Source of the DNA: Punctularia strigosozonata HHB-11173 SS5
Taxonomy: Eukaryota; Basidiomycota; Agaricomycetes; Corticiales; Punctulariaceae
NCBI RefSeq assembly: GCF_000264995.1
Contig: NW_006767441.1
Coordinates: 686,787 to 750,786 of the forward strand
Direction of reading: 5' to 3'
Length of the DNA stretch: 64,000 bases
Part shown: positions 34,674 to 46,874 of the stretch, piece after piece
Numbering within the stretch: position 1 is the first letter of the stretch
Layout: each line of letters opens with the position of its first letter
The notes under the pieces: model-generated
What the model was told of the DNA's origin: nothing
The model's input: the letters and a program-made list of their open reading frames with translations, nothing else
Database searches by the model: none
Made by a program: the position numbers and the translations under genes

Positions 34674-35525
34674 CAGTGAGGAAGTCATTGTCGAAGAAGT
34701 TGAAAAAGGCAGTTGGACCCTGTCCCCCTATCACCGACGGTCATTCTTGTCACAGTTTTGCGTGTGTTCTTGCTGCTCCGGGGCTGTTTCGTCGTTTTCT
34801 CGCCGAGCAGCAAATCTTTTGTGCTATCGTCGAACCCCAGTGTGAACTGTAGGCTGGCTCACTTGGCGAGTCATAGTCGTATGTATTGAGTCCGCTTCGA
34901 CTGCGTGATAAATGATATGGCGCGTGCTGTCTTGTGCTATCGTTTGGCGAGCCCCCGTCCATGCGCCACGAATTGATCGACGCGAGATGGCATCCGTCTA
35001 TCGAAGTACGGACCTTGGGACCACCGGCGATCCGGACCTAATTCAGACGACTTACTCATGCTCATTCATTCATGGATGTTCTGACCGAACTTTCTCAATG
35101 CGATATTGCCATATGCATACGCTCTCATGATATGGAGAGAGGGTTTTGGGATACAGCGCGGACGTGTGAACGAGGTGGGGATGGGGTGTGTGTGATCAAT
35201 GCTGAATGGTGCTATGCGAATGAGGTGTGTGGGTGTGGGTGTATTGCGTGAGCGTGATGATGCGTTCTGTGCGTTACTTAGTACAAAGTTGTGTGGATAT
35301 CCAAACAAATGTCCCAAGCAAGAAGAAGATCCGCGCGGCGCGCCGGAAGAGTGCCGGTTTTTGGTTTGCTGTTTTTTTTGGTTCGCCGGGTGGAATAGAA
35401 TTTCGGCGTAAACCGTGCAGGTGGAAGGAGCCGGATCCGGACCCTCCCGCCCTTGAACGCACGATGGGGAACGGGCTTGTGAACGAAGTGGATGTCGGGC
35501 GAACAGAGGTAGTGCGAGAGACAGC
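34674..35525. other. Intergenic: convergent 3' flanks of KH gene and Ecl1-like gene
   Basis: 850 bp without a recognisable gene. A GTGTGTGGGTGTGGGTGT-like run occurs near 35225-35245. Short frames on both strands look like chance. Confidence 0.5.
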
Positions 35526-36735
35526 TCATGCGAGGATACCCCGGTCAACTAGCCCACTTCGGCCATTGCCCAACCCTGGCGCTGCGTTCTCGGGGACGGG
35601 TCCCACCACCTCATTCGGGTCGAGCTCGTGCGAACGCCTCCTCCCGCGCCGCTCGGCTGCGTCGTCCGGGGAGGCCGGCCTGAGAAGTCTGGGGGACCGC
35701 GGTGAGCGCGCGGGATCGCGGGATCGCCGTTCGGTCGAGCTGCGGAGGCGCTCAGCCTCGGTCTGGGGTTCGCGCGGGCGCCCTCGGAGCGTCGCCAGCG
35801 AGTCGGTGAGCCGTGGGGTCGATGACGGCGGAGCGGCACCCCCCGTCGTGCTCGCGGTCCCTATCGAGGACGGGCTGCCCTTCCCGTGTTGGAGCTGTTG
35901 GTGGGACTGGGCAGTACCCGGTTGGGTCTGAAGCGGCTTAGGGGCCGTGGGAGAACCGATCGACAGGAGGGAGAACGCGGCTGGAAGGCTGTCGCGCTTA
36001 CGGCTGCGCTTGGGTGCGGAACCGACAACGCTTGGCGAGGGCGAGTGGTTGTGGATGTCCGAGCCCGAGCCAGGGATCTTCTTCGTCGGGATACGCCGAC
36101 GTGCTGGCGCGACCGTCAGGGTCGGCTCGATATCGTCGTCTGCGGAGGACTCTTGACCGGGATAAGGATAACGGTTGGACGGTGCGCTCCTCGAAACGCC
36201 GCGAACGGGGGATGCGCCTCGCGGGCGAGAGATAACGGAGCGGTGGTTGGTGGCCGATGGACGGCGAGCGTACGTTAGCGGGCTCTTCGCGAACGACGAG
36301 GAGACACTGAAGCCCGACTTGGCGGAGCCAAAGTGGAATGCGTCGGATTCGTCGCCGGATGCGCTTGGGTTGTTGTGGAACACGGACTCGTCGTCGTCGT
36401 CTTCCTCGGAAAGGGAGGACCAGGCGGTGGACGAGGAGGAGGACGAGGTCGAGTAGCGATAGGTGTCCGGGCCGGCGTGCGACTGGAGCTTGCGGCCGAG
36501 GACGGAGGGCACGAGCGGGGGCACGTCAGGGAGGGTACCTATCTTGTACGAGGAGTATTTCGGTGACGGGAACGCGCTGCTGGATGAGGACGGGGAGCGG
36601 GCGTCGAGGTCGGCACACTCGTCGGAGCAGTAGGCGCGGCTAGGGGAAACGGTGAGCAGGAGGCGGCGGAACTCGGCGAAGGGCGTACCCGTCGACGGCT
36701 TTGCCACAGCAGAGGCAGTATTCTTCAATCTCCAT
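35526..36735 (-). CDS. Ecl1-like (life-span regulatory factor family) protein with long disordered tail
   Basis: The first exon starts at the ATG 36733-36735 and encodes MEIEEYCLCCGKAVDG. A GTACGC...CCCTAG intron follows, then RAYCSDECADLDARS. The joined C-x2-C...C-x3-C arrangement (YCLCCGK...AYCSDEC) is the signature of the small zinc-binding Ecl1/2/3 proteins of fission yeast, which link nutrient and metal stress to stress-factor activity and chronological life span. Yeast members are about 80-90 residues. Here an additional tail of about 330 residues follows, rich in Ser, Pro and Arg and with acidic runs (SLSEEDDDDESVF) and SP/RSP sites, ending at a stop at 35526-35528. The zinc motif is seen directly; the family link is from knowledge of Ecl1 and is fairly strong; a regulatory role for the tail is inferred. 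Confidence 0.72.
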
Positions 36736-39700
36736 GTCGGTCGTGCAGGTCGAAGAGTGCCGGGCGCGGACGCATAGTGCCTTTATAAGTGCTGCATTAT
36801 AAATTTCAGCAGCCCGGCAGGAGTGGCGGTGACTCGCGCGGTCGAGAGCGTCACGCTTGCACCCGTCACGCATTCTCGAGACTTGCCTTTTCGGCCGAGG
36901 TTGCGTGATGCACGTTGGTCTCAGGCCGTGCGTTCCGCGATCTCGTTCGCAGGACACCCTCCTATTCCGAGTCACGTTCGCCGCCGCACCTGACGCCGGC
37001 TCACGTCTCTGGCATTGAATTTCCGGGTACCCCTTCGGTCGATCGAACGCGTCCAACGCCACCCCCGCAGCGAATCCGGCCTTTTCACCATCTTCGCACC
37101 TTCTGTCGCCATGCTTCGCCCCTCCCCCTCCCGAAGCAGCACATCGGCATGCGTGATGTCCATGACATGGCACGCCCCCATGTCGCCACATCACGAGCGC
37201 GACCCGGGCGGGAAACTTGCGTTACGGTATTTATTATCGCTCGTCAAGCTTGCGCCATCAGCGTCGTCACTCCGCGCACACGAAGTCCCGCTGACCCGAG
37301 CCGAGGCGCGCGCGTCTCTCCGGAACTTAGCATCGACATCACGCTACGCGCGACGCATCGCGTGTTCCACTCACTTGTGCGCGATCACACGCCCGCGCGA
37401 CCGCGAACGATGACGTACCCGAGAAAAAAATAAACATGAATCCTAGACTGTGCGTTCCGGCCGGGAAACCCACCCGTCTCTAAGACGGCCCACTCTGCGT
37501 TCGCGCCTTCCCGTTGGTGGAATGACATCACCTCGCGCGACGCATTCGCACCTTGCTTGGAAAAGGCAGATGGCGTACATGCATCTCGATGGCAGCCTGA
37601 GCCGGCACCGCAATGCGCAACGCAACGGCCTGATTTCTCATCGACGGCGTTCTTGGCTCGATGTGCTCTCTGCTCGCGTCAGAGCCATATGCATGTCATG
37701 TCATGACCTGAGCCGAGCTTAGCTGACTGTACAGTGACTTATCACCGCCGCGCCGCACCGCATTACTGTATACACGAAAGGACTACGACTAATCCAGTAT
37801 TCATCCACGTCTACGTCTACATCCGCACGTCATCCAGTTTTACTGGCATCAGCACTGCCTATTCTCAGTGTCGGAATTGCGGCACCTCCACCCGAACCAA
37901 TTAATGTGGCCCCCCTGATCATGAAATTCTGGGTATAACGCGCATCAACATGCAGACACGGACCCAAGGGCCGGCGCCATCGTTTCTCGTTGGCGTTACG
38001 CCCTAGCCTCACGCCACTCATTGTCGCACAAGTGAAACCTTAGCCCCAGCCGGCATTGGCGTTCCTCCGTCGGGGAATCTCACCTGATCTCGCACCCTCG
38101 AAGTCAGACGCCCCGGGCTCACACTGGCTGCGGACGAGGAGAGCCTTGGGTCGAGGCCCTTCCCTGCGCGCGTGTAAGTGACGCGGGACGAGTGTGTATC
38201 CAAGGTGACGAGTGCTCGTCCTATTATCATCATCCTTCGTCCCAAATCCCACCCATTACGAAGTCGGAACGGGGCTTCTGGGCCACAATAAACACCGTAA
38301 CTATCCGCACCGTTGAGCTGAGCTTTGGTCGAGTAAGACACCGGCCGCTTAGATCTTCGATGCCATGCACTCTCATCGCTTAGATCAACGATTCCCTATC
38401 TAAGCAGGTGTGAGGTCACGCGTGCGTGTGACACGGTCACCTGCGTTGCGCCGTCATACTGTACACGATCACGCCCGCAACTCCATCGCCCATTCGGACG
38501 CATGCGCTCGCCCATTGCTCGATATGCTGTGGTCCCAATTTGCTTCGGGTCATACAACTTTCTCCTGTGCCGCAGAGCGACGTTTGTCTCCACAACCCAC
38601 CAACATCACCGGTCCGCGTAGCGACTGACGCACAAATATGAGTGCATGACCCCGAGCATGCGTCCCTGGAATTTATAAATTAAACGTGCGCGGCCCAATG
38701 GACCCATCCCGAGGTGCCGACGGCCGTTTCCGCACGTTTGGTGGGCGGTTTTTAGCCTTCGATCCTTTGTCCTCGCGTCCCGGTCATGTGTCCGCGGTCA
38801 TCAGCATCCATTTCACCGTCAAATGAAACGAAGAAACCTTGGCAGGTGCACGGTTTGCTCGGCGAAGACAACACGTTCGAATGAGCAACCCCCGGTGCGG
38901 CCGGCGAGTACGCGTATCGGAGCAGGAAGGAAGAAAAAAGGGAAGGAAGGAACGGTGGGGGCGTGCGTGCGTGCAGCACGCGAGTTAGGCGCTCGGTGTA
39001 CGTACAACGGAGCGCATCCGTTCGCCGTTTTTACGTCAAGATCCAGGAGGCGCTGGGGATCGTCCCTACCTGTGCATCATCTTGCCATGGAAGCCTCAAG
39101 ACGGTCTCCTCTAGCGGTTGCTTCTGTGTCGCGCTAATGTAGCGCTTGGGAGGCTGCCCATCCGATCGAGCATGCTGAAGGCTTGCAGGAGCGAACGTGC
39201 CGTCGTTGATTGAGAGCCTCTTGATCCTTGAAGATTTGCGCGTTCTGGTCTCCGGAATGAGTTACCATACGCTCAAGCGATTCACCCGAGGGTCACAGTC
39301 GAGCGGACGGAAACGGAATGCGCACTGACGATAACGCTCGGCCGCGGAGACCCTATCTACCGGTGCGAGCCAGTGATACGACGAGCACCGACTCTGGTCC
39401 CGGAAGGCGGGACGCGCGTTATCTCAGCTGGCCAGTGAGGAGTCAAAATTTCCTGACTCGACACGGTCGAGATAGCGGTATCGGTTCTGCGCGTAAACTC
39501 CTCGCACTATCACCCGCGGCGGCGCACCGGGAGCACGCCATTCAGTCAAATTTCGCCGCTCTCGGCCGTCGGATCGAGTACGCGAAAATGCGCAATGGAT
39601 GAGAACTCGCAACTGCACACTCGCGCGTCCGGACCTTCGTATTATGAGGACCATCTCGAGGGTAAAGTAAGCTTTCGGTCGATCGTAACTGAGATGCCTT

Positions 39701-40490
39701 CCATGGCTTGCGCCGAACGTCTTCGTCGGCCGGGGGGACCCTATCAGTGCACTCGCAGGGAAGCTCGTTATGCTCTCTGTTTATATCCGTCACGCCCCAA
39801 CGCGACGTCTCCAAGCCTGATCCGGAGCGGCGACCGCATTCTGATATTTAACACTCACCATCATTCTTGGCCGCGAATGGACTGGCGCCGTATGAGCTGC
39901 AGAATCGGCCTGAATGCGCGATGTCACTCTCAGGTGAAATCGAATGTTATCGTCGAACACCTCGGCAACAGAAACCGGCGATCTATCTTGGAGGTATGTT
40001 CATGTCGTTCCGATAACGAAAGCAGGCACTGGCAAGCGGTAAAATCAGGCAGCCGAAAGAGCTGTTCAACGGGAGACAAGATAAAATCCGATGCTGTATC
40101 CACGAATTCAAAGCACTCCTGAGGCCTCAGCCCTGATAACGTTGGGATGCTTCCATGCTTGGATTGCGGGAGAAGAAGGGGAGCGTGAACCATAGGCAAA
40201 CATCACAACGCCTTCTTGCGGGGTAACCCCGCACAGTGACAGAACAAGACAGAACAGGAATGGTGATTCAGCGCATCTCAAATCCACTTTACCTTCCAAA
40301 ACGACGTGCATTGCGGTCTAGTGGTGAAGGTCACAGATGTACAATAGAAGCATCCAGATGCATTGTCGAGGCATCCATCAAGCGAATGGCCCATAAAACA
40401 CAAGGCATCATAATGAAGGCCCTCCCCAATCGGGGTTCGGCGGGCGCGGGCATGACAACACGAACGAGGCCCAGAAATAGGGAACAAAAC
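36736..40490. other. 3.7-kb gene-poor region upstream of the Ecl1-like gene
   Basis: This is the longest stretch without a supportable gene. Frames such as plus 36915-37433, plus 38823-39137 and plus 39595-40122 match no family, lack convincing introns and compete with equally long antisense frames. A purine-rich G/A tract sits at about 38925-38965, followed by GTGCGTGCGTGC. Likely contents are a long promoter and 5' leader for the Ecl1-like gene, the 3' flank of VPS54 and perhaps a noncoding transcript. Confidence 0.5.
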
Positions 40491-43400
40491 TCAATCACCG
40501 CCTGCCTCCTCCGGCCCTGCTCCTGCTGGCGTCGGAGTTGCGGCTGCCGCGGCGACGTCTGCAGGGGCAAGCGCAGCTTCCGCGGGTTGTGGATCAGGGC
40601 CCGCCTGGGGTCGACTCGGCATCGCCGACGCTGCCTTCTCATCCAGCGAACCCAGCGTTTCCGCCGCGTTAGCCTGCGCGGCGGCAGCGGGCACGGCAGC
40701 AGGAGCGACGACGGGCGCATCACCCGCAGAAACCTTGATCTCCGGTTCGGGCGCCCCCTCGGCTTCTTGTCGTCGCCTGTCTAGCACGTCTTCTACTACC
40801 TGCCGGAAGCCCGGCCGAGGCGCTGATTCCTCGCGCGGTATCGGCGGAAGCGCAGCGTCGCCGTTTCCTGCTCGCGACGGTGGCCGAGGCGAAGGAGATC
40901 TAGGTACGGGCGGTGTGGGGTTCATGAACATATTGGAGACGGCTGTCTTCTCTGACGCATCCGGGGGAGGTGGAGGCGGCGGTGACTTGACGTCCGCCCG
41001 AGGGGGTGCCGGCAACGGCTCGTGCGCAAGGCCGGCCTTCGCAGCTCGTGCAAACATGCCCTTTATCCGCTGGTTTGCGGACAGGGACGGCACCCGCTGT
41101 TGCGTCACGGGTTGCTGCGGTGCGGTTGGCGATAATGGGATCTGGGACGAGGGCCGGTGGAGCGTCGCATCTGGCTGCAGCGCCGGCGAGGGTGAAGGCG
41201 TGACAGACTTATCCCCGACGATGGTCTCGAGCATAGCGTTACTCCTCGCTCGGACATTGAGCGCAGACAGTTTCTCCTGGCAATACCGAGCATCGGCAAG
41301 TAACCTAGAGGTGTAAAAATAGATATGGTCAGCCGCCAAGGCTTACCACTTTCATTCTGCCGTTCATATGGTAAGATTACCCACCTGTCCTTAGCCTCGG
41401 CGCTAGGCAGTTGAATACCGCTATATTCTTGCCCGAGTCGATGAAAGATGTCCGCAAGAACCTCGGACATGACGAACTACACACCATACGTGGATCGCTC
41501 AGGATGACCGTGCCACCGTCAATACTGATGCGAGGAGAAAACTCACCTCCACAACGGGCTGTGAGGTCCAACGGGTGAGGACTTTGTGTAGAGTGACAGT
41601 TTCCTTCACGAGCATCTCCATGTACGCGTTTACCCCCGGCCGGGGTTTCGCCCAGTCTACGGCTTGCAGGTCTTTAATGTGGACTGCGAGTCGGTCACCC
41701 ATGATCTGGATGAGCTTCCGGTGAATCTCTTCCTGGTGATCTTGGAGATCCTAGTTTCGCGTCAGTCTATCGCCATTCTCCAATGCTCGTGAATAGACAT
41801 CCGCGCACCCGTTTCAGCTTGTCGAATTCCACAAGCATGACTGCCTGTTTAGGACTCAAATGACGTCGGAACGTCTCCCGAACGTAAGGAACGAGCGAGA
41901 TCATGATGGACAATGACTGCGACGCAAGGGCTGTAGATTGCCATAACGTGTCACATTCCCGGTCAAAACGCACACAACGTAGGAATGCATACCAAGGTGT
42001 TTCGCGGTGATATTCTTCAGTCCGGCACTGCGCATCGCACCGGCGCCAAGCACGACCTGACAGGTCCTCGAATTCCACGCCTTCATGAACTCGATGACCC
42101 GGCTCATCGTTTCGGTCGTCAGCATGCTTAGGTTGACGATGACCTTGAGGTAGTCGACCAGTAGTGTGAGGACCTGCACAGTCGAGGCAACCGCAAAGTA
42201 GGTCCGATCTTCGATGCGGAGGTGCTTGGCTGCAGCAGCCGAGCCATTCGCAGCCGGTTTCGAGGGCGATAGTGGTGTAGGAGAAGTAGGCGGCGGTACA
42301 GGGGGGGACGTGGATGCAGTACCGTTGACGGCAAGGGTTTGCGGGGCAGATTCGCTCGAGGAGTTCGGCTTGAGGATCCACTCTGGAGGATCGCGCACGG
42401 ACGCGTCAAGCAGCATGCTAACCAGATGTTGTGTCTCCGGCATGACCGGTGATGCACTCCACTGTTCGTCATGCACAAACTCGGCGGACTGAGAGATGCG
42501 TGCTTGGTGGAATGCTTGCAAGAATGACTTGGCCTACATACGGGAGTCGAAATATTACTCTGGATATTTATCTGCTGCGGCAAGGGCAAACACACCTGGC
42601 TAACGATAACACCACGCAGGCCAACAGTCATACGCCTGCATATAACTTCGCATTTGACGACGAAGTCCCATGATTCCTGGAAGAACGTCATGAAATCGGG
42701 AAGATCGAGTTTGGTGTGCTGCTCCGAACGAGCAAGGACAACTTTGCCCATTCGCGCGTTACCCAGTTCCGTGGCCGACGAGAGTATGTCAGCCAAATCT
42801 TCCACCATTGCCGTCGTGTCTATTGGTGTCTGCTCGGTTCTGGACGAAAAATGAGCAGGGGACGAAGGCGGTGGGCGCCTTGAGCTTACATCAATGGTTC
42901 AAGGACCTCCATGATTATCACGTTTTGCGTTTGCAAGCCTTCTATACAGTTCAGCAATGTCCGATATAACTTGCGCGCAAATACTATGAACTCCGCATGC
43001 GACATGTTCCGTACGGGTTCCGTGGCTGCGGCATCGCTACTGTCAACGTCAACCCCAGCAGGTAGATGCTTAAACTCCAATAAGATCGTGGTCTTAACCG
43101 GGGTTAGCACTGAAATGACTCACTGATGAGACCACCTCCTTGACCTGCGATAAGACGCTCTCTCGCCATGGGTCTACCGGACCTCTGACACCTCGTGTCC
43201 GCACCAGGCCATGTAATAGCGGCCTCAGCCGATCCTTGAATCTGCTGCTTAACCTCGCCTGCGCCTCGGAGTCACCAATATCAGTGGATATCCGGTCTAC
43301 CAAGTCGTCCTTCAGGGCGGCGACGACTTCGGCTGTGAGCGATTGAGCGATTTCCAAGGTGAGAGCTTGAAGATGGGACGGGAGAGCGGAGAACGCGCTG

Positions 43401-44730
43401 AGGGAAGATATTGGAAGGATCGCCTGAGGGGCGGGTGTTGTTGCGGAGGAAGGGGATTCAGGGATAGAAGCAAGTGTGGACGGCCCTGCTTGACCGTTGG
43501 CTTTGGTGGAAGCGGGAGGAGACGCCGCCTTCAGAGAAGGTGAAGTCACGGCTCCGGGCGAGTCTCGTTTTCGTTCCCGTCCGGTCTCCCACAAGACTTC
43601 CATCTGATCCAGAACCTCTAGCGCCTGCCCCCATTGCCCGGTGTTCACTAACCCCTTCGCTACTGCAGTCATGTCCACGACCCCACCCAGCATCCTAATG
43701 CCCTCCTTCATTCGGGCGATATTCCGCAGCTTCGCCTCTCTGCTGACGACTTCTAATCCCTTCTTCGCGCTGTTGTCATCAACGTCTTTGAGCAACCCAC
43801 GTAGGTGCGCTATTCGATCCAAACAACGTTCGGATTCGGTCTGAAGGTCGTTTAAGTTGCCCAAAGCGGCGAAGAAGGATGTCGATCGTAACGAGATTTC
43901 CCGAACAAGGTGTTGTTCGATGGTGTCGGCATGGTGGGAGAGCTTTTCGAGGAGCGGGAGGGAATAGGACAAAGCAGAGGGATCGGCATCGTCGTCGCCA
44001 TCTGATGATGTGACAAGCTTGAAGGTGCGTGGGTCTCCCAGAGTGAAGGAAGGTTCGAAGAAGACTTGCGGTACGGTTTCGAGCGGTGGTAACGCTCTCC
44101 CTGGTTGAGGACGCGGCGTGCGCGGTGTCATGGGCGTCACGGGCATAGGCGTCGGCGGTACAGCGCTGGTAGACGGACCGGGACTGGGACCTTCGAGGGA
44201 AGCAACGCCATCGCGCCCGAGTTGTGTGCTCCTTTGAAAACGCTCCCATTCAGGTGTCACTCCGCGAAGGTAGGAATCGAAGTCCTTGCGCCGTACACGA
44301 GGGAGATCTGCTGGAGGCACCGTGGGGAGATGTGAATGTGCTTTCGGCGGCGCTTGACGCTTATGCGGATTGTTCAAGACAGTAGATATGGCTACCCGGC
44401 AGATTAGCTTAGTCTGCAAAATCATTGATATATTGGTATCCGCTTACCATGAAAGCCGTGTTTAGAACTGCTCCATTCCGCAGGTAGTGCGCCGAGTGCC
44501 AACGATGTCGTTGAGCCAGCGAGCAAGTCATGCCTGGTTGCTTGTTGTCCGAAGTAATCGCCCCTCGCATCCGTGCCTTCCGAGACGACGCTCCCCGGTC
44601 CTGCTCTTCGTGATGCGGGGTCCCATGTGAAGCGGAATGGGCGAGCTGCGGTCGCTGCACTATCCTGTTGTCCAGCTACTGGAGATGTTGGCCTCGAAGG
44701 GCTAGAGACGGATTCGGAAGCTATGGACAT
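40491..44730 (-). CDS. VPS54: GARP complex subunit Vps54
   Basis: This is a subunit of the Golgi-associated retrograde protein tether (Vps51-54), which captures endosome-derived vesicles at the trans-Golgi. The start is the ATG at 44728-44730. The N-terminal region reads FRFTWDPASRRAGP, then the conserved DLPRVRRKDFDSYLRGVTPE and a long helical stretch (LLEKLSHHADTIEQHLVREI, CLDRIAHLRGLLKDVDDNSA). After several exons the Vps54-like C-terminal domain appears (FLQAFHQARISQSAEFVHDE, YFAVASTVQVLTLLVDYLKV, CQVVLGAGAMRSAGLKNITA then KHL, SQSLSIMISLVPYVRE, DHQEEIHRKLIQIMGDRLAV). The last about 230 residues form an Ala/Pro-rich tail ending in AGPEEAGGD (stop at 40491) with no counterpart I recall in yeast. 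More than eight introns are present. Vps54 identity is well supported by order and motifs. Confidence 0.88.
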
Positions 44731-45265
44731 GGTGCCAGAGTATCGAAGTCAAGCAGTGACCAATAATTTGGGCGAATCAAGTGGGAACGGCCAGCGCAGT
44801 CCCAGCTACAGCCGACACGTCATCAACGAGTGCAGGTTTTGAGAGCAGAGCGTCAGAGAGAGCGCTCAGATCTGTTGAGCCCAACGAGTGGAGAGCGAGC
44901 ACGTCGGTGAAGGCGACGTCAGAGCCAGTGCAGTGCGCGCAGTTCGGCGTCGGCCGCCTCCCCTGGTCGGGAATTGCCTTTCTTTGCCTCCGCCGCGTGT
45001 CAGGCTTCTTTCACGACCAGCGTTACCTCTTACACGTTTTGAATGACCAGATGGCTATATTTCTTTTGGCCATGCACGGTCTGGATCCATTGCCTTGCGC
45101 TGATGCACCCACATTGGTGATGCGCTCGAAGAACACGCGGGAGAAATCCTCTTTGCCGTCCGGTGATCCGCATATTAAGAGAGCCAACAACCAGCCCGCA
45201 GTCAAACTCGGCCTAACCTTCCAAAGTTTTTCTTCTAGTTCTCTTGTGCTACGTCCACCGGAGTC
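44731..45265. promoter_or_regulatory. Divergent promoter, VPS54 / TLC-domain gene
   Basis: 535 bp between two divergent ATGs. Short frames are present, but none resembles a protein family. No specific site was assigned. Confidence 0.4.
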
Positions 45266-46503
45266 ATGGACGACATCCTCCATGGATTAGCGACGTATCT
45301 CTCGTATGCCTTTAGCCTCAAGGAGTTACCTAACAATGCCGCGACCATCGTCAAGTCCTTTGCCTTCTTTACGGCCGTTCACCTTGTTGTTGGACCCGCT
45401 CTGAGCTCGTGGTTGTCTCCTGCGACCTTTGGGAAGATGAACAAAAGGCAGCGGAATCAATGGTACGATGCTCGCCAGGGTCCTGTGGCGAAGCTGAAGG
45501 AAAATGCCAGGTCAAATCGAGTAGTGGCACTGGTACACGCAATTATCATAGTCCCGCTCGCTGCCCGATGTGCCAGTAATCCTGTCCTCGAACGCGATCG
45601 TGCATTCGGATGGGATGACCCATCGGGAACGGTGATAGCTATCGCGTCTGGGTAGGCAGCTAGTCCATAAACCGGCGGATTGCGAGCTAACATCTCCTAG
45701 TTATTTTCTATGGGATACACTCGAGTGTCTCATACACTTCGTCGACGTCGGCTTCGTCATTCATGGTCAGCACGAGAAGCTCAGTTGGTGTCGTTGGTGT
45801 GTATATTAATACCTCGACGACAGCTTTGGCATGCTTCACGATCTACACGCTCGAGTTTGTGAGTTAAGCGCGGATCACTTTCTGAATATGATCCTGATTG
45901 GATCCGCAGAGGCCTTTCCTCGCATATTTCGGAACTCGGTGTCTTATGTGGGAATTGTACGGAACACTACCTCTCGCATTGGCACACGCTGAAGATGTAC
46001 TTCAGGAGCACTCCCTTCCTCAACGTCCACTGGTTCCTTGACAAAACCGGACAAACCGGCACAAAACTTCAGCTCGTCAATGGGGTGCTGCTCCTCAGCA
46101 CTTTTGCTGGCGCTAGATTGATATGGGGAACTATTGTCGTGAGCGGCCTAAGGCCCCGCACACCGGCGTTGATATCCTGTCTGACATCTGCCAACAGTCC
46201 TGGCGATTCTTCGAAACGTTGTATACTGTGCGCGGGCAGGTTCCCGTTGGTTACCTCCTCGTGTATGGTATTGGAAATGTTGTGCTCAACCTCCTGAACT
46301 GGTTCTGGTCAGTATCTTTCTTCCTTGCTCTCGTCCGCAGTGATCAATGCCCCATATCCTCGAGGGAGCCTTACGCTCCACGTCCTTCCCGCACCCTTGC
46401 AGTTCTTGCTCAATATACTCACCTGTTTGCGCACAGGTTCACGAAGATGATAGCGGCGCTAGGGCGGCGTTTTACAAGCTCGGGCGGTGCAAAGCCTACT
46501 TGA
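45266..46503 (+). CDS. TLC (TRAM-LAG1-CLN8) domain membrane protein
   Basis: This is a multi-spanning membrane protein of the TLC fold, resembling the TMEM56/TLCD group rather than ceramide synthases because no Hox-like or Lag1 motif is seen. The start is the ATG at 45266 (MDDILHGLATYLSYAFSLKE). Hydrophobic segments include SFAFFTAVHLVVGPALSSWL, ALVHAIIIVPLAARC and YFLWDTLECLIHFVDVGFVI, then RPFLAYFGTRCLMWE, VNGVLLLSTFAGARLIWG and VGYLLVYGIGNVVLNLLNWF. The family motif WDTxxCxxH is visible as LWDTLECLIH. The C-terminus FTKMIAALGRRFTSSGGAKP ends at a stop at 46501-46503. There are about five introns. A role in membrane lipid sensing or trafficking is inferred from family members only. Confidence 0.82.
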
Positions 46504-46874
46504 TCTGCAGTTGGTGGTGACGTTTAGAAGACGCGCAGGATGGGGTGAGGCCCTTGCGCATGGTGATCTCCACCGGTATTGTGCACCGATAGATATTCGC
46601 GACCGTCCTGTGTACGCCTGTAGGGACTGTATGCGAGCCTAAAAGCCCAAATGCGTCGTGCCTGTGGCCCGATTAGGCATGAGCGAGGGAGGAGGGGTCC
46701 TCCGTTCAGCCACCGCACGCAGCACGAGCTCAGTGCGCCGTTATCCACCGTCCAGCCGGGGTACGACCCCATCGAAAGCCTCGTGTTTCGAACTGGCACT
46801 GCACTTGATATTCTCTTTATCTACCACCACCGTGTCCAGTCGCAACCATTGATCCCTCGCCCCTTTCCCCGCTC
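46504..46874. other. Intergenic: between TLC gene and GID7
   Basis: Short tandem-gene spacer containing the likely promoter of GID7. A candidate upstream ATG at 46679 opens a frame of about 60 codons, but it does not connect cleanly to GID7. Confidence 0.4.

Noticed and set aside
38823-39137. Plus-strand ORF with CTVC near its start, considered as a small zinc protein
   Set aside because: Only one Cys pair, a low-complexity Lys/Gly run derived from the purine tract, and no second metal-binding pair.
39595-40122. Plus-strand ORF of 175 codons in the large intergenic region
   Set aside because: It starts with an ATG but has no motif, no hydrophobic or repeat structure and an antisense frame over part of it. 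Not enough to call a gene.
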